64,000 bases of DNA from Rathayibacter rathayi (GTDB taxonomy: Bacteria; Actinomycetota; Actinomycetes; Actinomycetales; Microbacteriaceae), in NCBI RefSeq assembly GCF_004011095.1, contig NZ_CP028129.1:1922001-1986000 (forward strand). The letters are read 5' to 3'. Positions 1 through 9,480 of the stretch are shown piece after piece. The notes beneath the pieces were generated by a model. It was not told the origin of the DNA and searched no databases. It saw nothing but the letters and a program-made list of their open reading frames with translations. The translations under genes were made by a program, and so were the position numbers. Numbering within the stretch: position 1 is the stretch's first letter; the number at the start of each line of letters is the position of its first letter.

Positions 1-7
1 TGAGGAG

Positions 8-853
8 GTGACCTTCCTCATCACGGGCGCCTCCGGCATGCTCGGCACCGACCTCCGGGCGGTCCTCGGCTCCCGCCCCAGTACAGCCCTCGGACACAGT
101 GATCTTGACGTTACCGACCTCGATGCGGTGCGCGCCGCCGTGGCGGGCCACGACGCGGTCGTGAACTGCGCCGCCTACACGCGAGTCGACGACGCGGAGA
201 CCGACGAGGAGGAGGCGCACCGGGTCAACGCCGTCGGCGCACACCACCTCGCGCTCGCCACGGCCGAGACCGGAGCGGCCCTCGTGCAGGTCTCCACCGA
301 CTACGTCTTCGACGGCTCCGCCACCAGCCCCTACTCCGAGGAGCATCCGCGCCACCCGATCTCGGCCTACGGCCGCACCAAGGCCGAGGGGGAGCGGTTG
401 GTGCTCGAGGCGAACCCGGAGCGCGGCTACGTGGTACGCACGGCCTGGCTCTACGGCGAGCACGGCCAGAATTTCGCCAAGACAATGGTGCGCCTCGCGG
501 GCAGCCGCGACACCCTCGCCGTCGTCGACGATCAGCACGGCCAGCCGACCTGGACCGCCGACCTCGCCGTGCGACTGGTCGAGCTGGTCGACTCGCACGC
601 CCCGGCCGGCGTCTACCACGGCACCAACTCCGGCGAGACGACCTGGCTCGGTTTCGCCCGCGCCGTCTTCGCCAAGGCGGGCCTCGACCCCGAGCGCCTG
701 CGGCCCACCGACAGCGGCTCGTTCGTCCGCCCCGCCCCGCGCCCCGCCTACTCGGTGCTCGGGCATGACGGCTGGAGCCGGGCAGGGCTCGCTCCGCTGC
801 GCTCCTGGCAGGACGCCCTGGCCGCCGCTCCCCTCGAGGCGGTGACCCCGTGA
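8..853 (+). CDS. rmlD: dTDP-4-dehydrorhamnose reductase
   Basis: Last enzyme of dTDP-L-rhamnose synthesis: it reduces dTDP-4-keto-rhamnose with NAD(P)H in the cytoplasm. The 281-aa product is full family length. It has the Rossmann glycine motif ITGASGMLG at residues 5-13, a conserved STDYVFDG at 96-103, and the SDR catalytic pair Y121 and K125 in YGRTK. The GTG at 8 gives the normal family N-terminus, although the frame stays open to the window edge. It overlaps the next glycosyltransferase by 4 nt, so the two are translationally coupled and probably serve the same rhamnose-containing surface glycan. Confidence 0.93.
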   Translation: MTFLITGASGMLGTDLRAVLGSRPSTALGHSDLDVTDLDAVRAAVAGHDAVVNCAAYTRVDDAETDEEEAHRVNAVGAHHLALATAETGAALVQVSTDYVFDGSATSPYSEEHPRHPISAYGRTKAEGERLVLEANPERGYVVRTAWLYGEHGQNFAKTMVRLAGSRDTLAVVDDQHGQPTWTADLAVRLVELVDSHAPAGVYHGTNSGETTWLGFARAVFAKAGLDPERLRPTDSGSFVRPAPRPAYSVLGHDGWSRAGLAPLRSWQDALAAAPLEAVTP

Positions 854-1986
854 CCACCATCCTCCGCGTCGTCGTCGACCAGATGCTCGCCCGCGTGCCC
901 GGCGGCATCGGCCGCTACACCGAGGAACTCACCCGCGAACTCATCGCCACCGCTCCGCGCGACTGCGAGGTCGAGGCAGTGTTCTCCGCTCATCCGCCCG
1001 AGAAGGAGGAGGAGTTGCGCCTACGCCTGCCCGGCCTCGCGCGCTTCCACCGGCTCCCCCTCGGCCGCCGGGAGCTCTCGCGCGCCTGGCAGTACGGGAT
1101 CGGGATCCCGGCCGGCGGCGGGATGATGCACGCTCCGAGCCTCTTCGCCCCGCTGCGCGGCCACGACGGCGGCGAGGGCGAGCAGATCGCGGTCACCATC
1201 CACGACACCGTGCCCTGGACGCACCCGGAGACGCTCACCCCGCACGGGGCGAAGTGGCACCGGGCGATGGCCAAGCGCGCTCGCAAGCACGCGGACGCCG
1301 TCGTCGTGCCCACCCACGCGGTCGCGCACCAGCTTTCGCAGCTGATGGACTTCGGCGACCGCCTGCGCGTGATCGGCGGCGCGGTCGGCTCGGGTCTGGT
1401 GCTGCCGGAGGACGCCGATGAGCGCGCTGCCGCCCTGAAGCTCCCGGGCGAGTACGTACTGAGCGTCGGCACGCTCGAACCCCGCAAGGGCCTGCTCTCG
1501 CTGATCGCGGCGTTCGGCGGAGCGTCGGCGCCGGCGATCCCGCTGCTCCTGGTCGGACCGACCGGCTGGGGCGACCTGGACGTGGCGTCCGTCGCCGATG
1601 AGCAGGGCCTGGACGAGACGCGGGTGCGCGCGCTCGGCGTCCTCAGCGACGCTGACCTCGCCGTCGTCCTCTCCCGCGCGACACTTTTCGTGTATCCCAG
1701 CATCGCCGAGGGTTTCGGCCTGCCGGTGCTCGAGGCGATGCACTTCGGCGTGCCGGTGGTCCACTCGGACGATCCGGCGCTGATGGAGGTGGCCGCGGAC
1801 GCCGGGGTCGCCGTCGAGCGCACCGACGCGAAGAACTACCCCGAGCGTCTCGCCCTGGCGATGAGCAGCGTGCTCGCCGACACCGGGCTGCGCGAGCGGA
1901 TGTCCGTGGCCGGCCGCGACCGCTCCCGTGCCTTCAGCTGGCGCGACTCGGCCGAGCGCGTCTGGGCTCTGCACGCCGACCTCTGA
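850..1986 (+). CDS. GT4-family glycosyltransferase
   Basis: Retaining GT-B glycosyltransferase of 378 aa, similar in build to the mannosyl/rhamnosyltransferases of surface polysaccharide pathways. The N-terminal acceptor half contains PGGIGRYTEEL near residues 17-27. The C-terminal donor half has the EX7E signature (E287 and E295 in AEGFGLPVLEAM) and a preceding SVGTLEPRKG loop. The GTG start overlaps the rmlD stop in a GTGA arrangement, so the donor is plausibly dTDP-rhamnose made by RmlD. Donor and acceptor cannot be read from the sequence. Confidence 0.88.
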   Translation: MTTILRVVVDQMLARVPGGIGRYTEELTRELIATAPRDCEVEAVFSAHPPEKEEELRLRLPGLARFHRLPLGRRELSRAWQYGIGIPAGGGMMHAPSLFAPLRGHDGGEGEQIAVTIHDTVPWTHPETLTPHGAKWHRAMAKRARKHADAVVVPTHAVAHQLSQLMDFGDRLRVIGGAVGSGLVLPEDADERAAALKLPGEYVLSVGTLEPRKGLLSLIAAFGGASAPAIPLLLVGPTGWGDLDVASVADEQGLDETRVRALGVLSDADLAVVLSRATLFVYPSIAEGFGLPVLEAMHFGVPVVHSDDPALMEVAADAGVAVERTDAKNYPERLALAMSSVLADTGLRERMSVAGRDRSRAFSWRDSAERVWALHADL

Positions 1987-2035
1987 GCGGCCGGGCCGGG
2001 CCGCCGCGACGTCGCGCTGGTGAGCGAGAGTGCCA

Positions 2036-2677
2036 TTACTCCGCCGGAACCTCAGACGCGGCGGTCGTCGAAGCGGACGGCGGCTCGGGGGTCGGCTCCT
2101 CCAGTGGAGGCGGCGTCCAGGCCCGGTCCTCGTCGCTCATCCGCGGTTCATCGCCGGGCTGGACCTCGCCCTCCTGCGCTCGGCGCCGATAGGAGCGGTT
2201 CAACTCCGCCCAGTCCCCCGGCTGGCACCACGAGACCGCACCGATCGTGTACCGGTCGTTCCACGGCGAGGAGGTGTCGAAGCTCGCGCGCTGCACCGGG
2301 CCGCCCTCTCCGTACACGGTGGGCCAGGACGTCGAGTCCGTGACCCGCACCGACATCCCGAGTGACCGCCAGTACTCCGCCACCCGCTGCGCGTCCCCGT
2401 CCACGTCCGCCCCGGGACGCGCCCAGTAGGTGTAAGCGAACCGCGCACCCTTGCTCCCCCAGCCGAGCCCGCACCGATCGGCCCGCGGCGATCCCTCGAT
2501 CGTCGACCAGCCGTCCCCCGGCACAACTGCGGTAGACCCCTTCACGAACTCGACCACCCCCAGCCGGTTCTCCTCCGGCGACACCGACGCTGAAACACCA
2601 CAGGCACACAGCAGCACCACCGCGACACTCGTCGGAACGAACCGCCACCGGCTGCCCGCTCGCCGCGGCTCAGTCAT
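2036..2677 (-). CDS. putative lipoprotein partner of the adjacent hydrolase
   Basis: Product of 213 aa with a basic N-terminus, a hydrophobic stretch at about 13-25 and a lipobox-like LCAC, which would make C26 the lipidated residue. The Cys at -2 is not typical, so lipidation is likely rather than certain. The mature part is small, soluble-looking and rich in W, Y and charged residues, and ends in a Pro/Glu/Ser-rich tail. I do not recognise a domain. Its start overlaps the end of the upstream DUF1023-like hydrolase by 8 nt on the same strand, so the two are co-translated. A surface-anchored immunity or accessory role for that hydrolase is inference from position only. Confidence 0.72.
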   Translation of the reverse strand: MTEPRRAGSRWRFVPTSVAVVLLCACGVSASVSPEENRLGVVEFVKGSTAVVPGDGWSTIEGSPRADRCGLGWGSKGARFAYTYWARPGADVDGDAQRVAEYWRSLGMSVRVTDSTSWPTVYGEGGPVQRASFDTSSPWNDRYTIGAVSWCQPGDWAELNRSYRRRAQEGEVQPGDEPRMSDEDRAWTPPPLEEPTPEPPSASTTAASEVPAE

Positions 2678-4730
2678 GCTCCGGTACCTCCGGCGGGTCC
2701 TGAGGACGCGGATGCGGCACCGACTGCCGACGCGGTGACGGCGGAGTCAGGTTCTCCTCCTCACCGCCCAGCGCCCGCGAGACGTTGCGGGACGACTCCG
2801 TCTGCGCGTCGAGGTACCCCCGGTCCGCCGACGCCTCGCCGACGACCAGGTCGTGGGTCGTCACCGGCAGTCCTGCGTTGCCGCCCGTCTCGACGCCGAA
2901 GACCCTGGCACCGAAGGCAGGGTCCGCGGGGTCGACCCTGTGCCAGAGGCTGAGCGACCTGCCCGCCCACGAGTACCTGTCTCCGGGTTCAGGATCCAGG
3001 AGCGACCGGTCGGTGGCCTGACCGGCGTACACCCGGTCGGCGTGCAGCTGGCTCGCGCTCGTGATCCAGTTCGGCAGCCCGGCCGACCCGAGGGCGGTGA
3101 AGCTGTCGGCCTGGACGTCCGGGTCGGTGAGCGCGATCGACGCCGCGATGCTGCCGAAGGAGTGGGCAACCACTCCGAGTTCCGGCGGCGACTCGCGACG
3201 AACCGCATCGAAGCCCTTCAGTGCCGAGGCCAGGGCCGCCCCGCCCTTCACCGCGTCCTCGATACCGAAGACGCTGAGGTCCGACGCCGGAGAGAACGGG
3301 ACGGGTGGCGTCTCGTAGCCGATCCAGGCGACGACGGCGCTTCCGCTCCCTCGCTGCGCCTGGACCACCTGGGCCCCGGTGGCCAGCGTGCTCATGTCCT
3401 GCGTCGTCGTCCCTATCCCGGGAACCACGAAGGAGGCGTTCGTCGCCGTGTCGAGATCGCCGATCGAGACCGCCGCCAGCGGCGGCTGATCACTGGTGAG
3501 CGAGAGGAGGAAACGCGGTGTGCCGTCGACTGCGGAGCCGAGCGTCTCATCAATGTTCACCAAGCACGCCTGCCTCTCCTTCAGCTCATCCAGGCGCGCC
3601 ATCAGCAGCGGCAGCGCCACGGGGGCGGTCGGCAGGAGCGCCGTGTGCAGCACCAGCCGCTGCGTCGTCGCGATCTCGCGCTCGACCGATTCGAGACCCC
3701 GTCGCAGCGCGATCCTGTTCGCTTTGTCTCGGGCTCCGTAGGGCAGCCCCTCGAGATTCCCGAGCAGCGCCGGGAGAGTCGCCAGGAGCAGCCCCTGCCG
3801 CTCGGAGAGATCCGACTCCTCGTCCTGCGGATCCAGCGTCGCCCACCAGTCCGCCACCAGCTCGGGGCGCAGGCCCGCAATGCGCGCTGCGAGCTCGGGT
3901 GACCCCGCGACCATCGTGCTGAGCTCGCCGGCGGGGACAGACGCCAGCAACTGGAGCAGGCGCCGCTCGCTGAGATCCGCCTTCGTCGTCGATGCGAGGT
4001 CGAGAGCGCCGACCGAGAGCGTCCCTCCACCCGCCGCCTCGAAGGCGCTCGCGATCCGCTCGATCCAGGTGGCATCGGCGCGGCACTCCTCGATGAACAG
4101 GGCGAACCCGGTGAGGAATTCGGGTGCCCCCGTCCGCACCCAACCGCACCGGTCGACGAAGCCCGCCCAGTCCGAGCGCAAGCGGAAGAGCGCCGCCTCG
4201 AGGTCAGTGGCCGTGGAACGTGCGCGGGAGACGAACACCCGCAGACGGTCCGGATCGGCGGAGCTCGACCCCGACGAGCCCCCTCCGCTGTCGCGTCGAT
4301 GCGGGAGCGGGAGGAAGACCGCCGACACCTCCGGCACGGCGAACGGCGAGGTGGAGGGCATCCGGTCCAGGACTGCCTCGTCCACGCTCACCACGCCCAT
4401 CGCAGCGTTGTGGCGTCGCTGGTCCTCCCGCGCGGCCTCCCGCGCCTGCCACGCCGCCAGCTCCTCGAGCCGCTCGAGTTCCTGGTGCGCCTGCCAGCAC
4501 GCGGCCTCCACGTCGTCCGCGAGCAGGCCCAGAGCACGGGAGAGCTGGCCGGAGTCGTCGATGTGGAGGAGGACGTTCTCGCGGAAGACGCCGGCGTACG
4601 GGCCGGCGAAGTCGACCAGCGCCGTTCCGGCCGCGTCGTGGAACGCGATCTGGTGGCACTGGACGACACCTCGTGCGGCGAGAACTGTTCGGACGAGCGC
4701 GGCGGCCTGTGCCTGATCGAATCGCAGCAT
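2670..4730 (-). CDS. DUF1023-type alpha/beta hydrolase with WXG-like N-terminal region
   Basis: Multidomain protein of 686 aa. Residues 1-110 are helical and resemble WXG100/LXG-type secretion domains. A Gly/Ser linker lies at 147-158. A second helical block carries the W-x-G triplet WAG at 188-190. The C-terminal part (about 400-650) matches the actinobacterial DUF1023 alpha/beta-hydrolase family: VVPGIGTTTQD, the nucleophile elbow AHSFGS with S524, and a candidate catalytic His at 626 in TTHDLVVGE. There is no signal peptide or membrane helix, which fits non-Sec export or a cytosolic enzyme. A strong GGGAGG lies 7 nt before the ATG. Its stop overlaps the following lipoprotein gene. The substrate is unknown; lipid or ester is plausible. 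Confidence 0.8.
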   Translation of the reverse strand: MLRFDQAQAAALVRTVLAARGVVQCHQIAFHDAAGTALVDFAGPYAGVFRENVLLHIDDSGQLSRALGLLADDVEAACWQAHQELERLEELAAWQAREAAREDQRRHNAAMGVVSVDEAVLDRMPSTSPFAVPEVSAVFLPLPHRRDSGGGSSGSSSADPDRLRVFVSRARSTATDLEAALFRLRSDWAGFVDRCGWVRTGAPEFLTGFALFIEECRADATWIERIASAFEAAGGGTLSVGALDLASTTKADLSERRLLQLLASVPAGELSTMVAGSPELAARIAGLRPELVADWWATLDPQDEESDLSERQGLLLATLPALLGNLEGLPYGARDKANRIALRRGLESVEREIATTQRLVLHTALLPTAPVALPLLMARLDELKERQACLVNIDETLGSAVDGTPRFLLSLTSDQPPLAAVSIGDLDTATNASFVVPGIGTTTQDMSTLATGAQVVQAQRGSGSAVVAWIGYETPPVPFSPASDLSVFGIEDAVKGGAALASALKGFDAVRRESPPELGVVAHSFGSIAASIALTDPDVQADSFTALGSAGLPNWITSASQLHADRVYAGQATDRSLLDPEPGDRYSWAGRSLSLWHRVDPADPAFGARVFGVETGGNAGLPVTTHDLVVGEASADRGYLDAQTESSRNVSRALGGEEENLTPPSPRRQSVPHPRPQDPPEVPEHD

Positions 4731-4905
4731 GAGAACCTCCCATTAGGGATGGGCCCCGAGAACAAGAACCCACTGGAGATTCACTCACGTTAGCCGGGAA
4801 TGTCCCCACGGCGATGACGTGGCACCCTCCGACGCCGGGTCGGCACGGTCCCGGGTTCCGGTCGCATCGCAGCGCAACCGTCACCACGGTGCTCGCGGGG
4901 CGCCT

Positions 4906-6270
4906 CTACTGCGTGGAGCCCCCCGAGAGCCCCGCCTTCACGAGAGAGTGCACGACGTCGTAGTCCGGCTTCTCCGGGTTCACGGCCGGCGGCACGAGCT
5001 CGATCGGATCCACCGGCTGCGACTTCGTCTTCAGCCCCAGCTGCACGAAGTAGCCGAGCATCCCCTGCGGCACATCCGTCTTGATCACCTGCGAGCCGGC
5101 GGCCGCGACGTCCTGGAACTTCGCGAGCACGTTGCCCGGATCGAACTGGGCGAGAAGCGCCTCCTGCACCTGCCTCTGACGCGCCATCCGGTCGTAATCG
5201 CTCGTCGTATACCGCGAGCGTGCATAGGCAAGCGCCTGCTCACCGTTGAAGTGCCAGTGGCCTGGCTGAATCCACTGGTTCACTCCCTGCATCACGCCGT
5301 CCTCATCGGGCAGGCCACCCAGCGGCAACGGATCGTCGGCCACGTAGTCGATGTCGATGCCACCGAGCGCGTCGATCAGCTGGGCGAAGCCCTCCATGTC
5401 GATGAGCGCGTAGTACTGGATCTTGAGGTCGAGGATGCCCTCGACGGCGTCGCGCGTCGCCTCGATGCCGGGTTCGCTGCCGTGAGCGACGGCATCGGGG
5501 TAGTAGTCCGGATGCTTCAGCTCCATTTCGGTGTAGATCGAATTCAGCTTGCACGGGTCGACATCGCACGCGCCCCAGTTGTAGCCGTCGGGGTAGCGAG
5601 CGTGCATCGGACTGTCAGAGGGAATGGGGAGGTTGCGAAACTCGCGCGACACTCCGATGATCGCTGCCTTGCCGGTCGACGCGTCGATACTCACCACCGA
5701 GATGCTGTCCGGACGCAAACCATCGCGGTCCTCCCCCGCGTCGCCGCCCAGCAGCATGATGTTGTAGCGGCCGTCGATGGGCTGCTCGATCGCGCCGCCG
5801 CCGAAGATCGACGAGAGCGTTCCGCGCGTGACGCCGACCAGGTAGGTGCCGTAGGCGGTGGTGCCCACCGATACCGCCAGCAACGCGATCGTCGCGACGG
5901 CGAGCACCCCGCGCATCCGGGGGCGCACGCGGACGACGCGGATCAGGCGGAGGGTGTCCAGGGTCAACACGGCCCAGACGACGCCGTACACGACGAGAGC
6001 GGCCTGGAGCGCGAGCATCGAGACGTCGAAGGTGGCGAGCGTGTACAGGCCCGTGGGAAACACGAAGTAGAGGACCACGGCCACGAGCAGGGCGACCCAG
6101 AGTCCGAGCGTGAAGCCGAGCCCCAGCCGCCCGAGTCGGCGGTTGCCCGCCAGGACCTGTGCGGACCCGGGCACCAGGACGTTGACGATCAGCAGCCACC
6201 ACGCCCGCCGCGTCATGAACGCGCGGGAAGCGACGTCCGGGTGCCGCAGCGGCAGGACGACGGCCGTCAC
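4906..6270 (-). CDS. LytR-CpsA-Psr (LCP) family cell-wall glycopolymer ligase
   Basis: LCP enzymes transfer undecaprenyl-linked glycopolymers to peptidoglycan on the outer face of the membrane. This 454-aa protein has about four N-terminal membrane segments (roughly 25-142), more than the single helix of classical LCPs. The extracellular LCP domain begins at [13 protein letters not shown] and includes the conserved acidic and arginine residues ([15 protein letters not shown]), DALGGIDI, and the terminal signature [19 protein letters not shown]. The GTG start overlaps the purE stop by 4 nt, so it is co-transcribed with purine genes, a common actinobacterial arrangement. Confidence 0.92.
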   Translation of the reverse strand: MTAVVLPLRHPDVASRAFMTRRAWWLLIVNVLVPGSAQVLAGNRRLGRLGLGFTLGLWVALLVAVVLYFVFPTGLYTLATFDVSMLALQAALVVYGVVWAVLTLDTLRLIRVVRVRPRMRGVLAVATIALLAVSVGTTAYGTYLVGVTRGTLSSIFGGGAIEQPIDGRYNIMLLGGDAGEDRDGLRPDSISVVSIDASTGKAAIIGVSREFRNLPIPSDSPMHARYPDGYNWGACDVDPCKLNSIYTEMELKHPDYYPDAVAHGSEPGIEATRDAVEGILDLKIQYYALIDMEGFAQLIDALGGIDIDYVADDPLPLGGLPDEDGVMQGVNQWIQPGHWHFNGEQALAYARSRYTTSDYDRMARQRQVQEALLAQFDPGNVLAKFQDVAAAGSQVIKTDVPQGMLGYFVQLGLKTKSQPVDPIELVPPAVNPEKPDYDVVHSLVKAGLSGGSTQ

Positions 6271-6785
6271 AGGCTCGCCACCAGGGCGTCGTTCTTCGCG
6301 GCGACCTGCTCCTGGAGGTCGGCTGCGAACGCCTCGAGCGCCGTTGCGAGAGCATCGTCCGCCGTCGCCAGGATCTTCACGGCGAGCAGTCCGGCGTTGC
6401 GGGCTCCGCCAATGGAGACGGTGGCAACCGGGACCCCGGCGGGCATCTGCACGATCGAGAGGAGGGAGTCGAGCCCGTCGAGGCGAGCGAGCGGCACAGG
6501 CACACCGATGACCGGGAGCGGGGTCACGGCAGCGAGCATGCCCGGCAGGTGCGCGGCACCGCCGGCACCCGCGATGACGACCTTCAAGCCCCGGTCACGC
6601 GCCTCACGGCCGTACGCGATCATCGCCTCCGGGGTGCGGTGCGCCGAGACGACCCGCACCTCGTGCGCCACACGGAATTCACGCAGGACCGCGGACGCCG
6701 CCTGCATGACCGACCAGTCCGAATCCGACCCCATCACGACGCCGACGAGGGACGCGGATCCGTTCACGAGCGCGTCCGCGCTCAC
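6267..6785 (-). CDS. purE: N5-carboxyaminoimidazole ribonucleotide mutase
   Basis: Class I PurE converts N5-CAIR to CAIR in de novo purine synthesis and works directly after PurK. The 172-aa product has GSDSDW, the catalytic-loop SAHRTPE and the [12 protein letters not shown] segment with the active-site His. The GTG start at 6785 has a GGAG about 8 nt upstream. It lies 61 nt downstream of purK and overlaps the LCP gene by 4 nt. Confidence 0.96.
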   Translation of the reverse strand: MSADALVNGSASLVGVVMGSDSDWSVMQAASAVLREFRVAHEVRVVSAHRTPEAMIAYGREARDRGLKVVIAGAGGAAHLPGMLAAVTPLPVIGVPVPLARLDGLDSLLSIVQMPAGVPVATVSIGGARNAGLLAVKILATADDALATALEAFAADLQEQVAAKNDALVASL

Positions 6786-6846
6786 GAGAGGACTCCGGCA
6801 GGGATCGGGGAGGTCGGCTGGCTCGTCACGGCGACCATCGTACGGG

Positions 6847-7977
6847 TCAGTCCGTGAGAACCGCCGCCGCCGCGCGCGCCTCGTAGACCACGAGGTCGAG
6901 TTCGTCTCCGGTGGCGTTCACATGCCCGACCTTGCGCCCCGGGCGCGGCTGCTTGCCATAGTTGTGCACCTTCACGGCGGGGTGATCGGCCAGCACTCGC
7001 GGGTAGCGGTCGGTCAGCGACTCCCCCACCGGCCCGCCGAGCACGTTCACCATCACCGTCCACCGGTCGCGGCAGCCCGTCGCTCCAAGCGGGAGATCGA
7101 GGACGGCGCGCAGGTGCTGCTCGAACTGGGAGGTGGTGGAGCCGTCCATCGTCCAGTGTCCGCTGTTGTGCGGGCGCATCGCGAGCTCGTTGACGAGGAT
7201 CCGCTCATCCGTCGTCTCGAACAGCTCGACGGCCAGGACGCCGGTCACGCCGAGGCTGTCGGCGATGGTCTGGGCGATCTCGGCGGCCGCTCCCGCGAGG
7301 CGTCCGGCCGAGGCCGGAGCCGGGGCGATCACCTCGGCGCAAACGCCGTCGCGCTGCACCGACTCCACGACGGGCCAGAGGATGCTCTCGCCGGAGGGTC
7401 GCCGGGCGATGAGCTGCGCGAGCTCGCGGCGGAAGTCGACCAGCTCCTCGACCAGGAGGGACCCGCCGCGGCCGTCCTCGGCGAGGGCGGCGAACCAGTC
7501 GTCCGCCTCGTGGGCACCGCGCACCACGCGAACGCCCTTGCCGTCGTAGCCGCCGCGCGCGGTCTTCACCACCGCGCTGCCGCCGTGCCCGGCCAGGAAC
7601 TCGGCCAGCTCGTCGGCGGAGGACACCTCTGCCCACTCCGGAACCGGGACACCCAGAGCACTCAGACGGCGCCGCATCAGCAGCTTGTCCTGCGCGTAGA
7701 GCAGCGCATCGGGGTCGGGGTGCACGGCGACGCCGCGGGCGACGAGCTCGCGGAGGATCGGCTGGGGAACGTGCTCATGGTCGAAGGTGACCACATCGAC
7801 GGTCTCGGCGAAGGCGAGGACCGTGGCCTCGTCGCGGTAGTCGCCGACCCGGGTCGCGGCGAGAGACGCCGAGGCCCCCTCGTTCTCGGCGAGCACGGCG
7901 ATCTCGATGCCGAGCTCCACCGCCGCGGGGATCATCATTCGGGCGAGCTGGCCGCCCCCGATCACGCCGACGCGCAT
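6847..7977 (-). CDS. purK: N5-carboxyaminoimidazole ribonucleotide synthase
   Basis: ATP-grasp enzyme (376 aa) that carboxylates AIR with bicarbonate and ATP. The N-terminus [15 protein letters not shown] is the family hallmark. Further motifs are [13 protein letters not shown] for ATP binding, EELVDFRRE, and the C-terminal [14 protein letters not shown]. The frame is open further upstream, but ATG 7977 has a GGAGG 6 nt before it and gives the expected N-terminus. It is followed by purE, its pathway partner. Confidence 0.96.
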   Translation of the reverse strand: MRVGVIGGGQLARMMIPAAVELGIEIAVLAENEGASASLAATRVGDYRDEATVLAFAETVDVVTFDHEHVPQPILRELVARGVAVHPDPDALLYAQDKLLMRRRLSALGVPVPEWAEVSSADELAEFLAGHGGSAVVKTARGGYDGKGVRVVRGAHEADDWFAALAEDGRGGSLLVEELVDFRRELAQLIARRPSGESILWPVVESVQRDGVCAEVIAPAPASAGRLAGAAAEIAQTIADSLGVTGVLAVELFETTDERILVNELAMRPHNSGHWTMDGSTTSQFEQHLRAVLDLPLGATGCRDRWTVMVNVLGGPVGESLTDRYPRVLADHPAVKVHNYGKQPRPGRKVGHVNATGDELDLVVYEARAAAAVLTD

Positions 7978-8039
7978 GACGCACCTCCGTCTCCGCCCGC
8001 TGGCGCGGGGCGGCTCCATGCTAGCGAGGGCCCGCCGCC

Positions 8040-8531
8040 TCACGCCGGTGGTGGCCACTCCGGTTCGAGGGTCGGGGCCGCGGCGATGGCCTCCCGGAGC
8101 AGGTCCGCCGTCAGCTCCGGGTCGGGCAGATCGCGCAGCACGAAGACCTCGACACCGGCCTGCCGGATCCGGACGTCGCCGCAGCGGGCCAGGCGCTGAC
8201 CCAGGGAGCGCGTAACCGAGACGTCCATTCGCCGGTCGAAGACGACCTCGGCGCGGCGGACCGTGGCCACCCCCCGGCGCGCGCGAAGGCCGGTCGCGGT
8301 GACGCGGTACCGCACACTCGCCCAGCCCGCGACTCCCGGCACACACAGCAGCAGCACCAGCACGGCGGTCCCGAGCGCGATGATCCAGCGCTGCAGTGCG
8401 AGTTCGAACTGCGCCGCGAAGTAGAAGCCCGCCCAGGTGAGCAGGAGGAACCCGATGACCGGCGCGACGGCGCGCCGGGCGCGCGGGGTCAGCCGCGCCA
8501 GTTCGCGGTCGCCGGGATCGGAGCGGGCCAT
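8040..8531 (-). CDS. bacterial PH-domain membrane protein
   Basis: Protein of 163 aa with two adjacent membrane helices (about 24-40 and 50-68), followed by a compact bPH_2-like domain (YRVTATGLRARRGVATVRRAEVVF...) and an acidic Pro-rich tail. Such proteins are common next to birA and purK in actinobacteria; their biochemical role is unknown. The start codon overlaps the birA stop in a TGATG junction, showing translational coupling. Domain assignment rests on the pattern only. Confidence 0.8.
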   Translation of the reverse strand: MARSDPGDRELARLTPRARRAVAPVIGFLLLTWAGFYFAAQFELALQRWIIALGTAVLVLLLCVPGVAGWASVRYRVTATGLRARRGVATVRRAEVVFDRRMDVSVTRSLGQRLARCGDVRIRQAGVEVFVLRDLPDPELTADLLREAIAAAPTLEPEWPPPA

Positions 8532-9298
8532 CAGGAGCGCAGGTGCGTGACGTCGCCCGCGAGGAAGGAGCGACGGGAGCCGGCCCGCTCGAGCACGAGC
8601 GAGCCGTCGGAGCCGAGTGCTTCGGCGATCCCCTCCTCCTGCGTGCCGTCGGGCAGCTCCAGCCGCACACGGGTCCCGAGCGTGCCGCAGGAAGCGCGCA
8701 CCGCGGCGGCCGCGCCGGAGGACTCGACGTCGCCCCGGGCGAGCAGCGGACCCAGCAGGGCGGAGAACTCGGTGAGGAACGCGGCGAGCACGGCGTCGGC
8801 GCTCGTCCCCGGCGCTCCGGCGAGGGCGAGGGAGGTGGCGGTCGGCACCGGTAGCTCCTCCTCGCTCAGCAGGAGGTTCACCCCCGTGCCGACGACGACC
8901 CGGCCATCGGGCAGCCGCTCGGCGAGGATCCCGGCCGCCTTCCTTCCGTCGATCAGGACGTCGTTAGGCCATTTCACCGCGACCTCCCCGTCGACCAGGG
9001 GCGTGAGCGTGCGAGCCAGGGCAGCACCCGCCACGAGCGGCAGCCAACCGGTGGCGGCGGCACCGAGCGCAGAAGCGTCGACCAGGGTCGAGGCCGCGAG
9101 TGTCCGGCCGGCGGGTGCCTGCCAGACGCGCCCCAGCCGACCGCGGCCCGCCCGCTGGTCGTCGGTCGCAATCACCGAGAGGTGCGGCCACGCGTCGGGC
9201 TCGGCACCGGCCCGTTCGCGGAGCTCGTCATTCGTCGACCCCGCCGACTCGAGCACGAGGACGTGGGGGGAGGCGGCTGCGGAGAGCGGGAGCTGCAT
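8531..9298 (-). CDS. birA: biotin--[acetyl-CoA-carboxylase] ligase
   Basis: Biotin protein ligase (255 aa) that forms biotinyl-AMP and transfers biotin to the carboxylase carrier lysine. Motifs include ESAGSTNDEL, the biotinyl-AMP loop GRGRLGRVW and KWPNDVLIDGRKAAGIL. There is no N-terminal DNA-binding domain, so it is a class I ligase and not a repressor. ATG 9298 is chosen because a TACCGT hexamer ends 6 nt before it, predicting a leaderless mRNA, and because family similarity begins there. Its substrate is encoded at 19503-21269 and the carboxylase beta subunit starts divergently at 9481. Confidence 0.94.
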   Translation of the reverse strand: MQLPLSAAASPHVLVLESAGSTNDELRERAGAEPDAWPHLSVIATDDQRAGRGRLGRVWQAPAGRTLAASTLVDASALGAAATGWLPLVAGAALARTLTPLVDGEVAVKWPNDVLIDGRKAAGILAERLPDGRVVVGTGVNLLLSEEELPVPTATSLALAGAPGTSADAVLAAFLTEFSALLGPLLARGDVESSGAAAAVRASCGTLGTRVRLELPDGTQEEGIAEALGSDGSLVLERAGSRRSFLAGDVTHLRS

Positions 9299-9304
9299 CC
9301 GGCC

Positions 9305-9310
9305 ACGGTA
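9305..9310 (-). promoter_or_regulatory. candidate leaderless -10 box of birA
   Basis: TACCGT on the minus strand ends 6 nt before the birA ATG. No ribosome binding site fits in the gap. No clear -35 box is visible. Confidence 0.5.
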
Positions 9311-9468
9311 GCGGCGGCTCCCGCGAAGCCGCTCCGAGCGGCACGTCGCCGTTGCCCGCCTGAGGCCGGCCACCCGCCTCTTCCTCCGCCTATTTCTTGT
9401 CCGGATCCTCCCGCCCGGACCGGTGCTCCCTGTATCCGTGCGACAAGAGGCGCCGTCCGCACCGCCGG

Positions 9469-9474
9469 TAGGGT
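9469..9474 (+). promoter_or_regulatory. candidate leaderless -10 box of accD
   Basis: TAGGGT ends 6 nt before the GTG at 9481, placing the transcription start at or next to the start codon. Confidence 0.55.
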
Positions 9475-9480
9475 GAGCGG

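Noticed and set aside
4819-8199. A 1126-codon plus-strand open frame
   Set aside because: It runs antisense to LCP, purE and purK and is rich in Arg, His and Gly. It is a shadow of high-G+C codon bias.
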